64,000 bases of DNA, taken from contig CAJWZP010000002.1 in the NCBI GenBank assembly GCA_913050325.1, forward strand, positions 1 to 64,000, in the 5' to 3' direction. The notes below the pieces were generated by a model, which was not told where the DNA came from, searched no databases, and saw nothing but the letters and a program-made list of their open reading frames with translations. Shown piece by piece: positions 51,811 to 61,845 of this stretch. The translations under genes and the position numbers were made by a program. The stretch comes from an uncultured bacterium. GTDB taxonomy: Bacteria > Desulfobacterota_D > UBA1144. Every line of letters starts with the position of its first letter. Position 1 is the stretch's first letter.

Positions 51811-53047
51811 GATATTATTTATAATGCATCAATTAAGATCAAAATTATTTAATAAAAATAAAGCAAAATCCTTACTAGTTGTTTTAGACGGTGTTGGTGG
51901 AATTCCAAGAAATAATAAAACAGAGTTACAGGTTGCAAAAACTAAAAATTTAAATAAATTGGTCAAACTGTCTGAAACCGGATGTCATATTCCTATAAAA
52001 CCTGGATTAACACCTGGTAGTGGCTCCGCTCATTTAGCCTTATTTGGATATGATCCTATGGACTTTGATATTGGTAGAGGAGTTTTAGAAGCTTTAGGAT
52101 TAGATATAAAAATTACAAAAAAAGATATTGCAATTAGAGGGAACTTTGCCACTATTCAAAAAAATGGAGCTCGAAAAATTATCACTGACAGAAGAGCGGG
52201 TAGAATAAGTACAGTTGAGAATAATAGAATTGTAACTAAACTATCTAAAAAAATTAAATCTGTTGATTCAGTCAAAATTTCATTTAAATCTGGCCTTGAT
52301 CATAGATTTGTATGTAAACTTTCGTTTCCAAAAAATATAAATCAATTGCAATGTATGATAAAAGAAACTGATCCGCAAATTGATGGAGAACAACCTTTTG
52401 AACCTGATAATTTAAATAAGGAATCTGCTAAAGTTTCTAAAATTTTAAAAAAATTACTAATTTTAATTACAAAAATTTTAGAAGATGAAAAACAAGCAAA
52501 TTTTGTTCTGTTGCGAGGTTTTTCTACATATCCTAATATTCCAACCTTTAAGGAACTTTATAGTATAAAATCAGCTTCTCTTACTACTTATCCAATGTAT
52601 AAGGGGATTTCTAAACTCGTAGGTATGGAATCGCTTAATTTAGATTCTAATAATTTATTAGGTCAAATTAAAGCTTTGCAAAAAAACTATGATAACTATG
52701 ACTTTTTTTATTTACATATTAAAAAAACAGATAGTTATGGTGAAGATGGAAATTTTAATAAAAAAGTTAAAGTTATCGAAGATTTTGATAAATATATACC
52801 GTCCATTTTAAAAATGAATTTTGATACCATTACAATAACTGGTGACCACAGCACACCATCTATGATGAAATCTCATAGTTGGCATCCTGTTCCTACTCTT
52901 ATTTATTCAAAGAATGCTTTTTCTAATCTATCCAAAAGTTTTGATGAGGTTGAATGCCTTAAAGGTAATATGCAAATTTTTGAAGCAAAAAATTTACTCA
53001 CATATATTTTTGCTCATTCAAACTGTTTGGGTAAATTTGGCGCTTAG
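51785..53047 (+). CDS. apgM: 2,3-bisphosphoglycerate-independent phosphoglycerate mutase, archaeal type; start probably 51824
   Basis: SLLVVLDGVGGIPR; LTPGSGSAHLALFGYDP; TDPQIDGEQ; TITGDHSTPSMMKSHSWHPVP. Confidence 0.93.
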   Translation: MMECRLKYRILFIMHQLRSKLFNKNKAKSLLVVLDGVGGIPRNNKTELQVAKTKNLNKLVKLSETGCHIPIKPGLTPGSGSAHLALFGYDPMDFDIGRGVLEALGLDIKITKKDIAIRGNFATIQKNGARKIITDRRAGRISTVENNRIVTKLSKKIKSVDSVKISFKSGLDHRFVCKLSFPKNINQLQCMIKETDPQIDGEQPFEPDNLNKESAKVSKILKKLLILITKILEDEKQANFVLLRGFSTYPNIPTFKELYSIKSASLTTYPMYKGISKLVGMESLNLDSNNLLGQIKALQKNYDNYDFFYLHIKKTDSYGEDGNFNKKVKVIEDFDKYIPSILKMNFDTITITGDHSTPSMMKSHSWHPVPTLIYSKNAFSNLSKSFDEVECLKGNMQIFEAKNLLTYIFAHSNCLGKFGA

Positions 53048-53128
53048 CCGAAGTGGCGGAATTGGTAGACGCGCCATCTTGAGGGGGTGGTGCCTTCGGG
53101 TGTGCGGGTTCGAGTCCCGCCTTCGGCA
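53047..53128 (+). tRNA. tRNA-Leu (anticodon GAG)
   Basis: Acceptor GCCGAAG/CTTCGGC, anticodon stem CCATC/GGTGG with loop TTGAGGG, long variable arm, T-arm GCGGGTTCGAGTCCCGC, discriminator A; CCA not encoded. Confidence 0.95.
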
Positions 53129-53160
53129 TTTTTTTTCTTTTTAGTTATAATCAAATATAT

Positions 53161-53562
53161 ATGAAAAGAGGAATTGTAATCGTAGATCACGGTTCTAAAA
53201 GAGATGAAAGTAATGCAATGCTTGAAAGAGTAGCTAAACTTTTTGGAGAAAAATATTCTACTAAATACGATATAGTAGAACCTGCTCATATGGAATTGGC
53301 TGAACCATCGATATCTACAGCCTACAAAAGATGTGTAGAAAGGGGTGCTGACCAAATTGTTATTTGTCCTTTTTTTCTATCTAGAGGTAAGCATTGGAAA
53401 GAAGATATTCCCGCATTAGCAGATGAAGCTGCAAAAAATTTTCCTGGTACCAAATATTTTGTTGCTCTTCCACTAGGTGTGGACGGATTAATTCTAGATC
53501 TTCTAGAAAAAAGGCTAAGTGGAATTAACGATAATTCGTTCAGTGAGCCTTTGTTAAAATAA
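53161..53562 (+). CDS. Short CbiX/sirohydrochlorin chelatase family protein
   Basis: GIVIVDHGSKRDESNAML; EPAHMELAEPSI; CPFFLSRGKHWKEDIPAL. Confidence 0.93.
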   Translation: MKRGIVIVDHGSKRDESNAMLERVAKLFGEKYSTKYDIVEPAHMELAEPSISTAYKRCVERGADQIVICPFFLSRGKHWKEDIPALADEAAKNFPGTKYFVALPLGVDGLILDLLEKRLSGINDNSFSEPLLK

Positions 53563-53604
53563 AATTTATTTATCTCTTCTCTCTTTTATTTTAGAATATT
53601 ACTA

Positions 53605-54168
53605 ATGATTGTAAAAGGTGGATATTTAATAATAATTTCTGGGCCTTCAGGTTCAGGTAAATCATCTCTAACCAAATTACTTTTAGATAATTTTAAGAAT
53701 CTGGATTTTTCTATTTCATATACGACAAGACAAATGAGATCAGGTGAAACAGAAGGCGAACATTATAAGTTTATATCAAAAGAATCCTTTCAAGATATGG
53801 TTAAAAAAAATGAATTTCTAGAATATGAAAATGTTCATAGTGAGATGTATGGCACTCCTATTAATCCTATAAAAGAATCTATTAAATTTAACCATAGTAT
53901 TCTTTTGGACATTGATGTTAAAGGAGCTTCATCGATAATGAATACAAATCATTTTGATTGTTGCTCTATATTTATTAAAACACCTTCAGTTGAAATTTTA
54001 AAAGAAAGATTGCTTAAAAGAAATGATATTAGTGAAGAAAATATAAACAAGAGATTGGGTGAAGCAAAGAATGAGCTGAAAAAATCTACATACTTTGATC
54101 ATCTTATAATTAATGAAGAGTTGAACGATGCATTTGAAGAGGCAAAAAGAATTTTAGTGGGATTATGA
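53605..54168 (+). CDS. gmk: Guanylate kinase
   Basis: IISGPSGSGKSSL; SYTTRQMRSGETEGEHYKFIS; ILLDIDVKGA. Confidence 0.97.
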   Translation: MIVKGGYLIIISGPSGSGKSSLTKLLLDNFKNLDFSISYTTRQMRSGETEGEHYKFISKESFQDMVKKNEFLEYENVHSEMYGTPINPIKESIKFNHSILLDIDVKGASSIMNTNHFDCCSIFIKTPSVEILKERLLKRNDISEENINKRLGEAKNELKKSTYFDHLIINEELNDAFEEAKRILVGL

Positions 54169-56318
54169 TAAGACTTGATGATATTGTTGAAAAAATAAAT
54201 TCATATATGGATTTGAAGGATATTGAAGAGGTTAAAAAAGCTTATGCTTTTTCGGCAAAAGTACATGCTGGTCAGAAAAGATACTCTGGTGAACCATATA
54301 TGATTCATCCTATGGAAGTTACATCTATACTCGCAGATATTAAATTAGATAAATCTTCTATAATTACTGGATTACTTCATGACACTATTGAAGATACATT
54401 AGCAACAAATGATGACATTGAGTCTTTGTTTGGTAAAGAGGTATTTGATTTAGTAAATGGTGTAACTAAGATTGGACAGTTAAAAATAAGTTCAAAATTT
54501 GAAAGACAAGCTGAAAATTTTAGAAAGCTCATTCTTGCTACAGGTAAGGATATTAGAGTTATTATAGTCAAACTTGCTGACAGGCTTCATAATGCTAGAA
54601 CTATTGATTACTTGCCTGAAAATAAAAAAACTGATTTTGCCCGTGAAACTATGGATTTATACGCACCATTAGCAGATAGGTTAGGTATTTATTGGATTAG
54701 AACTGAGTTAGAAGATATTTGTTTTAAAATATTAAAACCATTTGAATATGCTGAAATAGACTATGCGTTTGCAAATAAAAAAAATGACTGGGAAGTTTAT
54801 ACATCTGAAATTCAAGATTTATTAGTTCAGCAATTAAATAAATATAATATTAAAGCAAGTATTCAGAGTAGATTTAAAAATTTTTATGGAATATATAAAA
54901 AAATGCTTTCAAAAGATTTAGATTTTAATAATGTTTTTGATATTAAAGCATTTAGAGTGATTGTGGATAAAGAAGAAGATTGCTATTCTGCTTTAGGAGC
55001 TGTCCATTCAACATGGCGCCCCGTCCCTGGCAGATTTAAAGATTACATTGCTTTACCTAAGAGTAATGGATATCAATCATTACATACTAACGTCTTAGGA
55101 CCATTCGGTGATAAAGTTGAAGTCCAAATTAGAACACAAAAAATGCATGAAATTGCTCAATTTGGAGTTGCAGCACATTGGAAATATAAGCTTGATAAAG
55201 ATTTTAAAAAATCAAAATCACTAGAAATACCTAATAGTATTTTAAAAATTTTTGATACTCAAACTTTAAATGACCCTAAAGAATTTATTGATGCTGTAAA
55301 AGATGAGTTGATAACAAATTTTGTATATACTTTCACTCCAAAAGGGGATTTGAAAGAACTTCCTATTGGATCCTCAATTATCGATTTTGCTTATTCAATT
55401 CATAGTGATATTGGAAACTCATGTTTTGGTGGAAGAGTTAATGGTGCCATCGTTCCAATTAGTTATAAACTAAAAAGCGGCGACATGATTGAAATAATAA
55501 CTAAAAATGATCAATCACCTAAAAGAGATTGGTTAAAACATGTTGTTACTTCTAAGGCTAAAACAAAAATAAGATCTTCTGTTAAAGATTCCAATATTAA
55601 TGATTCAATTAAAATTGGTAAGTCTATTTTAGCTCAAAAACTATTATCCTATGGATTAAGTATTGACAATTCTTCTACAATAAATAATTTAAAAGACTTT
55701 ATTAAAGAAAAGAAAATTAGAAACTTAGATGACTTATATATTAAATTTTCATTAACGCAAATTAATATATTAGAAATATTATCCTTTTTGAAAATTGACG
55801 TTAAAAATAAATTAAAAGTTCACAAGTCTTCACGCGTTATCGATACATCTAATGCTATAACTGTAGGTGGAAATCAAAATGTAATGGTAAGGTACGCAAA
55901 ATGTTGTTCCCCTATTTATGGTGATGAAATCATTGGTTTTATAACTATTGGTAGAGGTATTTCTATCCATCGAATATCTTGTAATCAAATTTTAGAGATT
56001 GATTCGACAAGGAAAATTGAAGCAAAATGGGATAAAGGTTTTGCTTCAAAATCTTCAACTAAATTGAAAGTATCATGTTTCGATAAGCCTGGAATATTAT
56101 CTGAAGTATCCAATATTATAGCAAAACATGATTCAAATATAATTAAAATAAATGCTAAGCAAATTTCATCATTAAAATCGTCAATTTACTTAGAACTTTT
56201 AGTTAGGGATGCTAATCATTTAAATGAAATAGTTGATAGCTTGTCATCAATAGGCAATGTAAATAATGTTGAAAGACTCAGAAATATGAATTTAGAACAA
56301 ATTGAATTAAATTTGTAA
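54165..56318 (+). CDS. Bifunctional (p)ppGpp synthetase/hydrolase
   Basis: HD domain GLLHDTIEDT, synthetase RFKDYIALPKSNGYQSLHT, TGS and ACT domains. Confidence 0.96.
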   Translation: MIRLDDIVEKINSYMDLKDIEEVKKAYAFSAKVHAGQKRYSGEPYMIHPMEVTSILADIKLDKSSIITGLLHDTIEDTLATNDDIESLFGKEVFDLVNGVTKIGQLKISSKFERQAENFRKLILATGKDIRVIIVKLADRLHNARTIDYLPENKKTDFARETMDLYAPLADRLGIYWIRTELEDICFKILKPFEYAEIDYAFANKKNDWEVYTSEIQDLLVQQLNKYNIKASIQSRFKNFYGIYKKMLSKDLDFNNVFDIKAFRVIVDKEEDCYSALGAVHSTWRPVPGRFKDYIALPKSNGYQSLHTNVLGPFGDKVEVQIRTQKMHEIAQFGVAAHWKYKLDKDFKKSKSLEIPNSILKIFDTQTLNDPKEFIDAVKDELITNFVYTFTPKGDLKELPIGSSIIDFAYSIHSDIGNSCFGGRVNGAIVPISYKLKSGDMIEIITKNDQSPKRDWLKHVVTSKAKTKIRSSVKDSNINDSIKIGKSILAQKLLSYGLSIDNSSTINNLKDFIKEKKIRNLDDLYIKFSLTQINILEILSFLKIDVKNKLKVHKSSRVIDTSNAITVGGNQNVMVRYAKCCSPIYGDEIIGFITIGRGISIHRISCNQILEIDSTRKIEAKWDKGFASKSSTKLKVSCFDKPGILSEVSNIIAKHDSNIIKINAKQISSLKSSIYLELLVRDANHLNEIVDSLSSIGNVNNVERLRNMNLEQIELNL

Positions 56319-56351
56319 TTATTTTTTAACAAAATATAATATGCTTTAGTT

Positions 56352-57080
56352 TTGGAACAAGATAATAAAAAAACTAAATTTTTTAATACAGTTAAATCAA
56401 TACTTATTGCTTTGATAATTGCATTGGTTTTTAGATACGTACTTTATCAACCTTTTAAAATTCCATCAAAATCTATGTTGCCAAATTTATTAGTTGGAGA
56501 TCATCTTATAGCCGATAGAATAAATTATGGATTTTCCATACCTTGCTCCTCATCTTTCACAATTAAACCATTTAAAGAAATAAAAAGAGGTGATGTAATA
56601 ATTTTTCATTGGCCTGGCTCTCCAAGTTCAGATTCATGCCCTAATGGAGGTTTCCTTGGCTTTTTTTCAATTTATTATATAAAGCGAGTGATAGGTGTTC
56701 CAGGCGATATAATTGAAATAGAGGGTAATGATATCTATATAAATGGCAAAAATATATCTTACCCAACTGATAAATTTTTTTATGATAATGATCAAAAGTA
56801 TAAGGTCATAATTAATATATTTGATGAAAAAGAAATCGAAACAATATATGTTGCTAATAATAATACGCCTGAAAATTTTATAAAAATTAAAGTTCCTTTA
56901 AATAGTTATTTTGTCCTTGGAGATAATAGAGATAATAGTTTAGATAGTAGATTCTGGGGTTTTGTTGATAGAAATAATATAATAGGAGTTCCTACAATTA
57001 TTCATTTTTCTTGGGATGGTGATTTTAAATCTCCTCAAGATATAATAAGATTTGAAAGATTTTTTAAGAGTATTGAATAA
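56352..57080 (+). CDS. lepB: Signal peptidase I
   Basis: PSKSMLPNLLVGDHLIADR; YIKRVIGVPGD; GDNRDNSLDSRFWGFV; probable TTG start. Confidence 0.97.
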   Translation: MEQDNKKTKFFNTVKSILIALIIALVFRYVLYQPFKIPSKSMLPNLLVGDHLIADRINYGFSIPCSSSFTIKPFKEIKRGDVIIFHWPGSPSSDSCPNGGFLGFFSIYYIKRVIGVPGDIIEIEGNDIYINGKNISYPTDKFFYDNDQKYKVIINIFDEKEIETIYVANNNTPENFIKIKVPLNSYFVLGDNRDNSLDSRFWGFVDRNNIIGVPTIIHFSWDGDFKSPQDIIRFERFFKSIE

Positions 57081-57934
57081 TGTTTAATGTTTTATCTGTC
57101 GATGACTTAAGTCAAGATTTTCTCATTAGTTTGTGGGACGAAGCTTATGATAGAAAAGGCAAGAGGAATAAAAAGCTCAATGGTAAAATTTTAACTAACT
57201 TATTTTATGAACCTTCAACACGAACTTCGTCATCCTTTTATAGTGCAATGAAGCTCTCTGGTGGTGATGTAATCCCAATAAATAATGTCACTTTTTCATC
57301 TGTATCTAAGGGTGAATCATTAGAGGATACTGTTAAAACAATTAGTCAAATGTGTGACCTTATTGTTCTCAGACATAATATCGCAGGGTCGGCAAAAATA
57401 GCTTCCCAAGTATCAGGAGTTCCAATAATAAATGCAGGTGATGGAAATAGTGAACATCCAACCCAAACTATTTTGGATGGATATACAATTTATCATTATT
57501 TTAATAAAAAAATTGATAACTTAAATATTACATTAGTTGGAGATTTAAAAAATGGGAGAACAGTTAAGAGTTTGGTTAAATTATTAACACGATTTAAAAA
57601 CAATAAATTTAATTTTGTAAGTCCTGAGAATTTAAGATTTGATGGTCAATTACCACCAAATTCATCAGAAGTGTCAGATATTAATAAAGTTATAGAAGAA
57701 ACAGATATTCTATATGTAACAAGAGTTCAGAAAGAAAGAGGAAGCAAGTATAATTATGAATTATCAATAGATCAGTTAGATAAAATTCCTAAAAATTCAA
57801 TTGTAATGCATCCTTTTCCAAGAGTTACAGAAATACCATCTTCCTTTGATAAAGATCCAAGAGCAAAATATTTTGATCAAATAAAATTTGGAGTTTGGTG
57901 CAGGCAAATTTTATTAGAGAGAATTTTACTATGA
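57080..57934 (+). CDS. pyrB: Aspartate carbamoyltransferase catalytic subunit
   Basis: FYEPSTRTSSSF; AGDGNSEHPTQTILD; MHPFPRVTEI. Confidence 0.97.
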   Translation: MFNVLSVDDLSQDFLISLWDEAYDRKGKRNKKLNGKILTNLFYEPSTRTSSSFYSAMKLSGGDVIPINNVTFSSVSKGESLEDTVKTISQMCDLIVLRHNIAGSAKIASQVSGVPIINAGDGNSEHPTQTILDGYTIYHYFNKKIDNLNITLVGDLKNGRTVKSLVKLLTRFKNNKFNFVSPENLRFDGQLPPNSSEVSDINKVIEETDILYVTRVQKERGSKYNYELSIDQLDKIPKNSIVMHPFPRVTEIPSSFDKDPRAKYFDQIKFGVWCRQILLERILL

Positions 57935-59217
57935 AAAATTTTTTTATTTTAAATGGTAGAGTTTTAGATCCATCCCAAAATTTAGATAAAAAAATAAATA
58001 TAGAAATTAGAAATGGGAAAATTTATAAATTTTTTTCTAATAAAATAAAGAATATTGATTCTTTAAATCATATCGATGCTAAAGGATTCATTGTTTCTCC
58101 AGGATTTATAGATTTACATGTTCATCTTAGAGATCCTGGGTTGACACATAAAGAAACAATTGGATCAGGATCTAAAGCTGCAGCTTTTGGAGGATTTACA
58201 TCTATAGCTTGCATGCCAAACACTTCCCCTCCTAACGATAACCCAAAAATCACTAATTATATTATGAAAAAATCAAAAAGAGATTCTCTAGTCAAGATTT
58301 ATCCTATTGGTGCAATAACTAAAGGACAAGATGGAAAGTCTTTAGCAAAAATTAAAGAAAATATACATGCTGGATGTATTGGTATTTCTGATGATGGATT
58401 TCCTGTTACTAATTCATCTTTATTATATGAGGCAATGAACATGGCAAAAGATTTACAAGTACCCTTAATTTCACATTGCGAAGAATGTTCATTATCTAAG
58501 AATGGTGTAATTAATGAAGGTTTTGTATCTAGAAAAAATAACCTTCCTGGAATTCCAAATATTTCTGAAGAGCTTGGTATTTTGAGAGATATTTTTATTT
58601 CTGATTTTACCGGATGTCATTTACATATTTGTCATGTTTCAACCGAAGGTTCGGTAAAAATAATTAAAGACGCAAAAGGAAGAGGCTCTAATATTACATG
58701 TGAAGCAGCTCCCCATCATTTTACATTGTCTGAAAAGGACATAGATATTAAAAATTCAAATTTCAAGATGAATCCACCATTAAGGTCTGATAAAGATAAA
58801 AAAGCTATAATTGATGGACTAAAAGATGGAACGATTGATATAATTGCAACTGATCATGCACCCCATGCTAAAAAAGAAAAAAAAACTGGTTTTCTGAAAG
58901 CACCTTTTGGAATTATTGGTCTCGAGACTGCATTACCTTTGAGTCTTAATTTGGTTAGAAATAAAAAAATAACCATGATGAATTTAATTAAAAAGCTATC
59001 TTTTATTCCTGCAAAAATTGCCAAAATAGAAGCTGGCAGTCTCAAGAAGGGTAATTTTGCTGATATAACAATTTTTGATCCTAATGAAAAGTTTAATTAT
59101 TCGGAAAATTTAATAAATTCAAAAAGTAAAAATAGCCCTTTGATAAATAAATTCTTACAAGGGAAGGTCAAATATACGTTTGTAAATGGAAATTTGATTT
59201 ATGATGATAGGAAATAA
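57931..59217 (+). CDS. pyrC: Dihydroorotase (start at the internal ATG, 57931)
   Basis: GFIDLHVHLRDPGLTHKETI; HICHVSTEGSV; IATDHAPHAKKEK; ATGA overlap with pyrB. Confidence 0.97.
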   Translation: MKNFFILNGRVLDPSQNLDKKINIEIRNGKIYKFFSNKIKNIDSLNHIDAKGFIVSPGFIDLHVHLRDPGLTHKETIGSGSKAAAFGGFTSIACMPNTSPPNDNPKITNYIMKKSKRDSLVKIYPIGAITKGQDGKSLAKIKENIHAGCIGISDDGFPVTNSSLLYEAMNMAKDLQVPLISHCEECSLSKNGVINEGFVSRKNNLPGIPNISEELGILRDIFISDFTGCHLHICHVSTEGSVKIIKDAKGRGSNITCEAAPHHFTLSEKDIDIKNSNFKMNPPLRSDKDKKAIIDGLKDGTIDIIATDHAPHAKKEKKTGFLKAPFGIIGLETALPLSLNLVRNKKITMMNLIKKLSFIPAKIAKIEAGSLKKGNFADITIFDPNEKFNYSENLINSKSKNSPLINKFLQGKVKYTFVNGNLIYDDRK

Positions 59218-59221
59218 ATAA

Positions 59222-60379
59222 TTGAAGTTATCTAAAAACTTAATTCTTATAACCTCCGCATCTTTCTTCTTTTTTTATGCATATCATTCATATTTGATTT
59301 TACCAATCAGGATAATTGATTTAGGCGGTGGAGAACATGATGTAGGATTAATTATGTCCGTTGCTGGTGCGAGTACACTTTTTTTTACACCAATTTCCGG
59401 GATTTTAGGAGACTCTTATAATAAAAAATATCTTCTATTTTTTGGTGCTCTAGGTCTATCAATTACTAATTTTTTATTTATTTATTTTAATGACTTATAT
59501 TTCTCTTATGTTATTTTAAGATTCTTTCAAGGTTGCTCTTTCTCTTTCTTTTTTGTTAGTGCTGGAACTTTTGTCGCTGAAAATATTGGTATTAAGAATC
59601 AGGCTCAAGCTTTAGGTTTTTTTGGTGTTTTTACAATTATTAATCATGCATTAGCGCCAACTTTATCAACATATATTATTGAACATATGGGCTATAAAAA
59701 TTTTTTTATTGTTTCATCAGTTTCTGCATTTGTGAGTTTTATAGTTTTAACTTTTATTAAAAGCAAAAAACCTAAATTAGTTCAAAACAAAAAAGAATCT
59801 TTAAGAATACTTTTTGAAACTTTAAAAGATATAAAAATTGTTCAGATTATGTTGGTCATGTTTTTAGTGGGAGGAGCTTTTGTAACGTGTTTAAATTTTG
59901 CTGCATTATTTGCATCAAATAATTTAGTTAAACCTATAACTATTTTCTTTATTTCTTATACTATTATGGCTCTTATAATGAGAATATTTTTTGGCTGGAT
60001 ACCAGATAAATTTGGTCAATTAAAAGTATGTTTCCCTGCTTTAATGGGTTTTGGGATTTCAATAGGTATTTTATCTTTTTCTACATCATATGAAATGTTT
60101 ATAATTTCAGGAGCGCTATTTGGATTATCTCATGCGCTTGTATATCCATCTTTGTATTCTTTAGCATTATCTTTTACTAGTGAATTAAACAAAACTAAAA
60201 CATTTTCTCTCTGTAGTCTTTCATTTACTTTTGGTGGAATGATTTTTTCTCCTTTATATGGTTATGTTGCAGAAATTGTTTCTTTCAAGGTCATGTTCTT
60301 ATCTTGTAGTATAATAGTCACTATAGGTTTTTATTTTTTAATCAATAAATTGAAATCTAATGTTAAGGATGTAATTTGA
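59222..60379 (+). CDS. MFS transporter
   Basis: 12 TM pattern; GILGDSYNKKYLL; FGWIPDKFG. Confidence 0.88.
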   Translation: MKLSKNLILITSASFFFFYAYHSYLILPIRIIDLGGGEHDVGLIMSVAGASTLFFTPISGILGDSYNKKYLLFFGALGLSITNFLFIYFNDLYFSYVILRFFQGCSFSFFFVSAGTFVAENIGIKNQAQALGFFGVFTIINHALAPTLSTYIIEHMGYKNFFIVSSVSAFVSFIVLTFIKSKKPKLVQNKKESLRILFETLKDIKIVQIMLVMFLVGGAFVTCLNFAALFASNNLVKPITIFFISYTIMALIMRIFFGWIPDKFGQLKVCFPALMGFGISIGILSFSTSYEMFIISGALFGLSHALVYPSLYSLALSFTSELNKTKTFSLCSLSFTFGGMIFSPLYGYVAEIVSFKVMFLSCSIIVTIGFYFLINKLKSNVKDVI

Positions 60380-61845
60380 TGAGCACTGAAAATGAATATA
60401 TAAAAGTTAGAAAAGAAAAAATTGATAGGTTAAAGAAAGATAACCAAATTCCCTTTAAAAATAATTTGATTCCATCTATATCATTAAATGAACTTTATAA
60501 TCTGTTAAAAGATTCTGATGGTGAATCTAATTTAGATGATACTAAATACAGAATTGTAGGGAGAATTAAAGCTATTAGAAGTTTTGGAAAATCAGCATTT
60601 ATTAATATTGTTCAGAATCATTCTGAATTTCAAATTTTTATATCTAAAAATTCCACAGGTGAGGATGCAATGGAATTTTTTAAAAAATTTATTGATATTG
60701 GAGATTTTATTTACTGCGAAGGCACATGTTTTTTCACCAAAACAAAACAATTATCTTTAGATGCTAAAAAAATTGATTTAATTACAAAATCCTTATCTCC
60801 TCTGCCTGAGAAATGGCATGGATTAACAAACATTGAAACAAGATATCGTCAGAGATATTTAGATTTGATTTCTAATAATGAGGTAAAAGATATTTTTATT
60901 GCTAGATCTAAGGTTATTAATTGTTTACGAGAGTCTTTAATAGGCAAAGACTTTCTGGAAGTGGAAACACCAATTTTACATAAAAAAGTTGGAGGTGCAG
61001 CTGCAAAGCCTTTTCTAACTTTCCACAATACTTTAGATATGGAATTAAAATTACGAATAGCTCCAGAGTTATATTTAAAAAGGTTAATTGTTGGTGGCTT
61101 TGATAAAGTTTTTGAAATAGGTAGAAACTTTAGAAATGAAGGAATGTCAACTCAACATAATCCTGAATTTACAATGATAGAAATTTATCAAGCATATTCA
61201 AATTATGAATCGATGATGATATTAATTGAAGAATTAATATCAAACTGTACCAATGCTTTAGGATTAAATGAAAATATAATATTTCAAGAGAGAACAATTA
61301 ACTTCAAAAGACCTTGGAAAAAAATAAGTATGATTGATTGGACCTCCGAATTTCTAGGTTTTGATGTTCTTGAAAATGATAAAAAATTATTTGATATAGC
61401 AAGTGATAAAAATATTGAGCATTTTAACCAAATTGGAAAGATTATTTCGGAGATTTTTGAGGAAAATTATTTCCAAAATAATTTTGATCCAGTTTTTGTT
61501 TATGATTTTCCTATAGATATTTCGCCACTTGCTAGAAGATATGATATTGATTCTAGACGAGCCGAAAGATTTGAATTATTTATTAATGGCAAAGAAATCG
61601 CAAATGCTTTTTCAGAATTAAATGATTCTGAAGACCAGAAAGAAAGATTTCAAAAGCAGCTCGATTTGAAAAAGCTTGGAGATGAGGAGGCGTCAGATAT
61701 GGATCTTGATTATATAGAAGCATTATCTTATGGAATGCCACCTACAGCTGGGGCAGGGATTGGTATAGATAGATTGATTATGCTTTTAACAAATTCTCCG
61801 TCAATTCGTGATGTTATATTATTCCCTCATTTGAGAGATGAATGA
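60376..61845 (+). CDS. lysS: Lysyl-tRNA synthetase, class II
   Basis: NIETRYRQRYLDLI; FEIGRNFRNEGMSTQHNPEFTMIEIYQAY; GIGIDRLIMLLTNSPSIRDVILFP. Confidence 0.97.
   Translation: MMSTENEYIKVRKEKIDRLKKDNQIPFKNNLIPSISLNELYNLLKDSDGESNLDDTKYRIVGRIKAIRSFGKSAFINIVQNHSEFQIFISKNSTGEDAMEFFKKFIDIGDFIYCEGTCFFTKTKQLSLDAKKIDLITKSLSPLPEKWHGLTNIETRYRQRYLDLISNNEVKDIFIARSKVINCLRESLIGKDFLEVETPILHKKVGGAAAKPFLTFHNTLDMELKLRIAPELYLKRLIVGGFDKVFEIGRNFRNEGMSTQHNPEFTMIEIYQAYSNYESMMILIEELISNCTNALGLNENIIFQERTINFKRPWKKISMIDWTSEFLGFDVLENDKKLFDIASDKNIEHFNQIGKIISEIFEENYFQNNFDPVFVYDFPIDISPLARRYDIDSRRAERFELFINGKEIANAFSELNDSEDQKERFQKQLDLKKLGDEEASDMDLDYIEALSYGMPPTAGAGIGIDRLIMLLTNSPSIRDVILFPHLRDE

Noticed and set aside
52914-53144. 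76-aa plus-strand ORF with SRSGGIGRRAILRGWCLRVCGFESRLRHFFSF
   Set aside because: Out-of-frame reading through the end of apgM and the tRNA-Leu gene; typical tRNA-derived artefact.
53044-53355. 103-aa minus-strand ORF ending GGTRTRTPEGTTPSRWRVYQFRHFG
   Set aside because: Antisense translation of the tRNA-Leu and CbiX gene; a well-known spurious ORF pattern.
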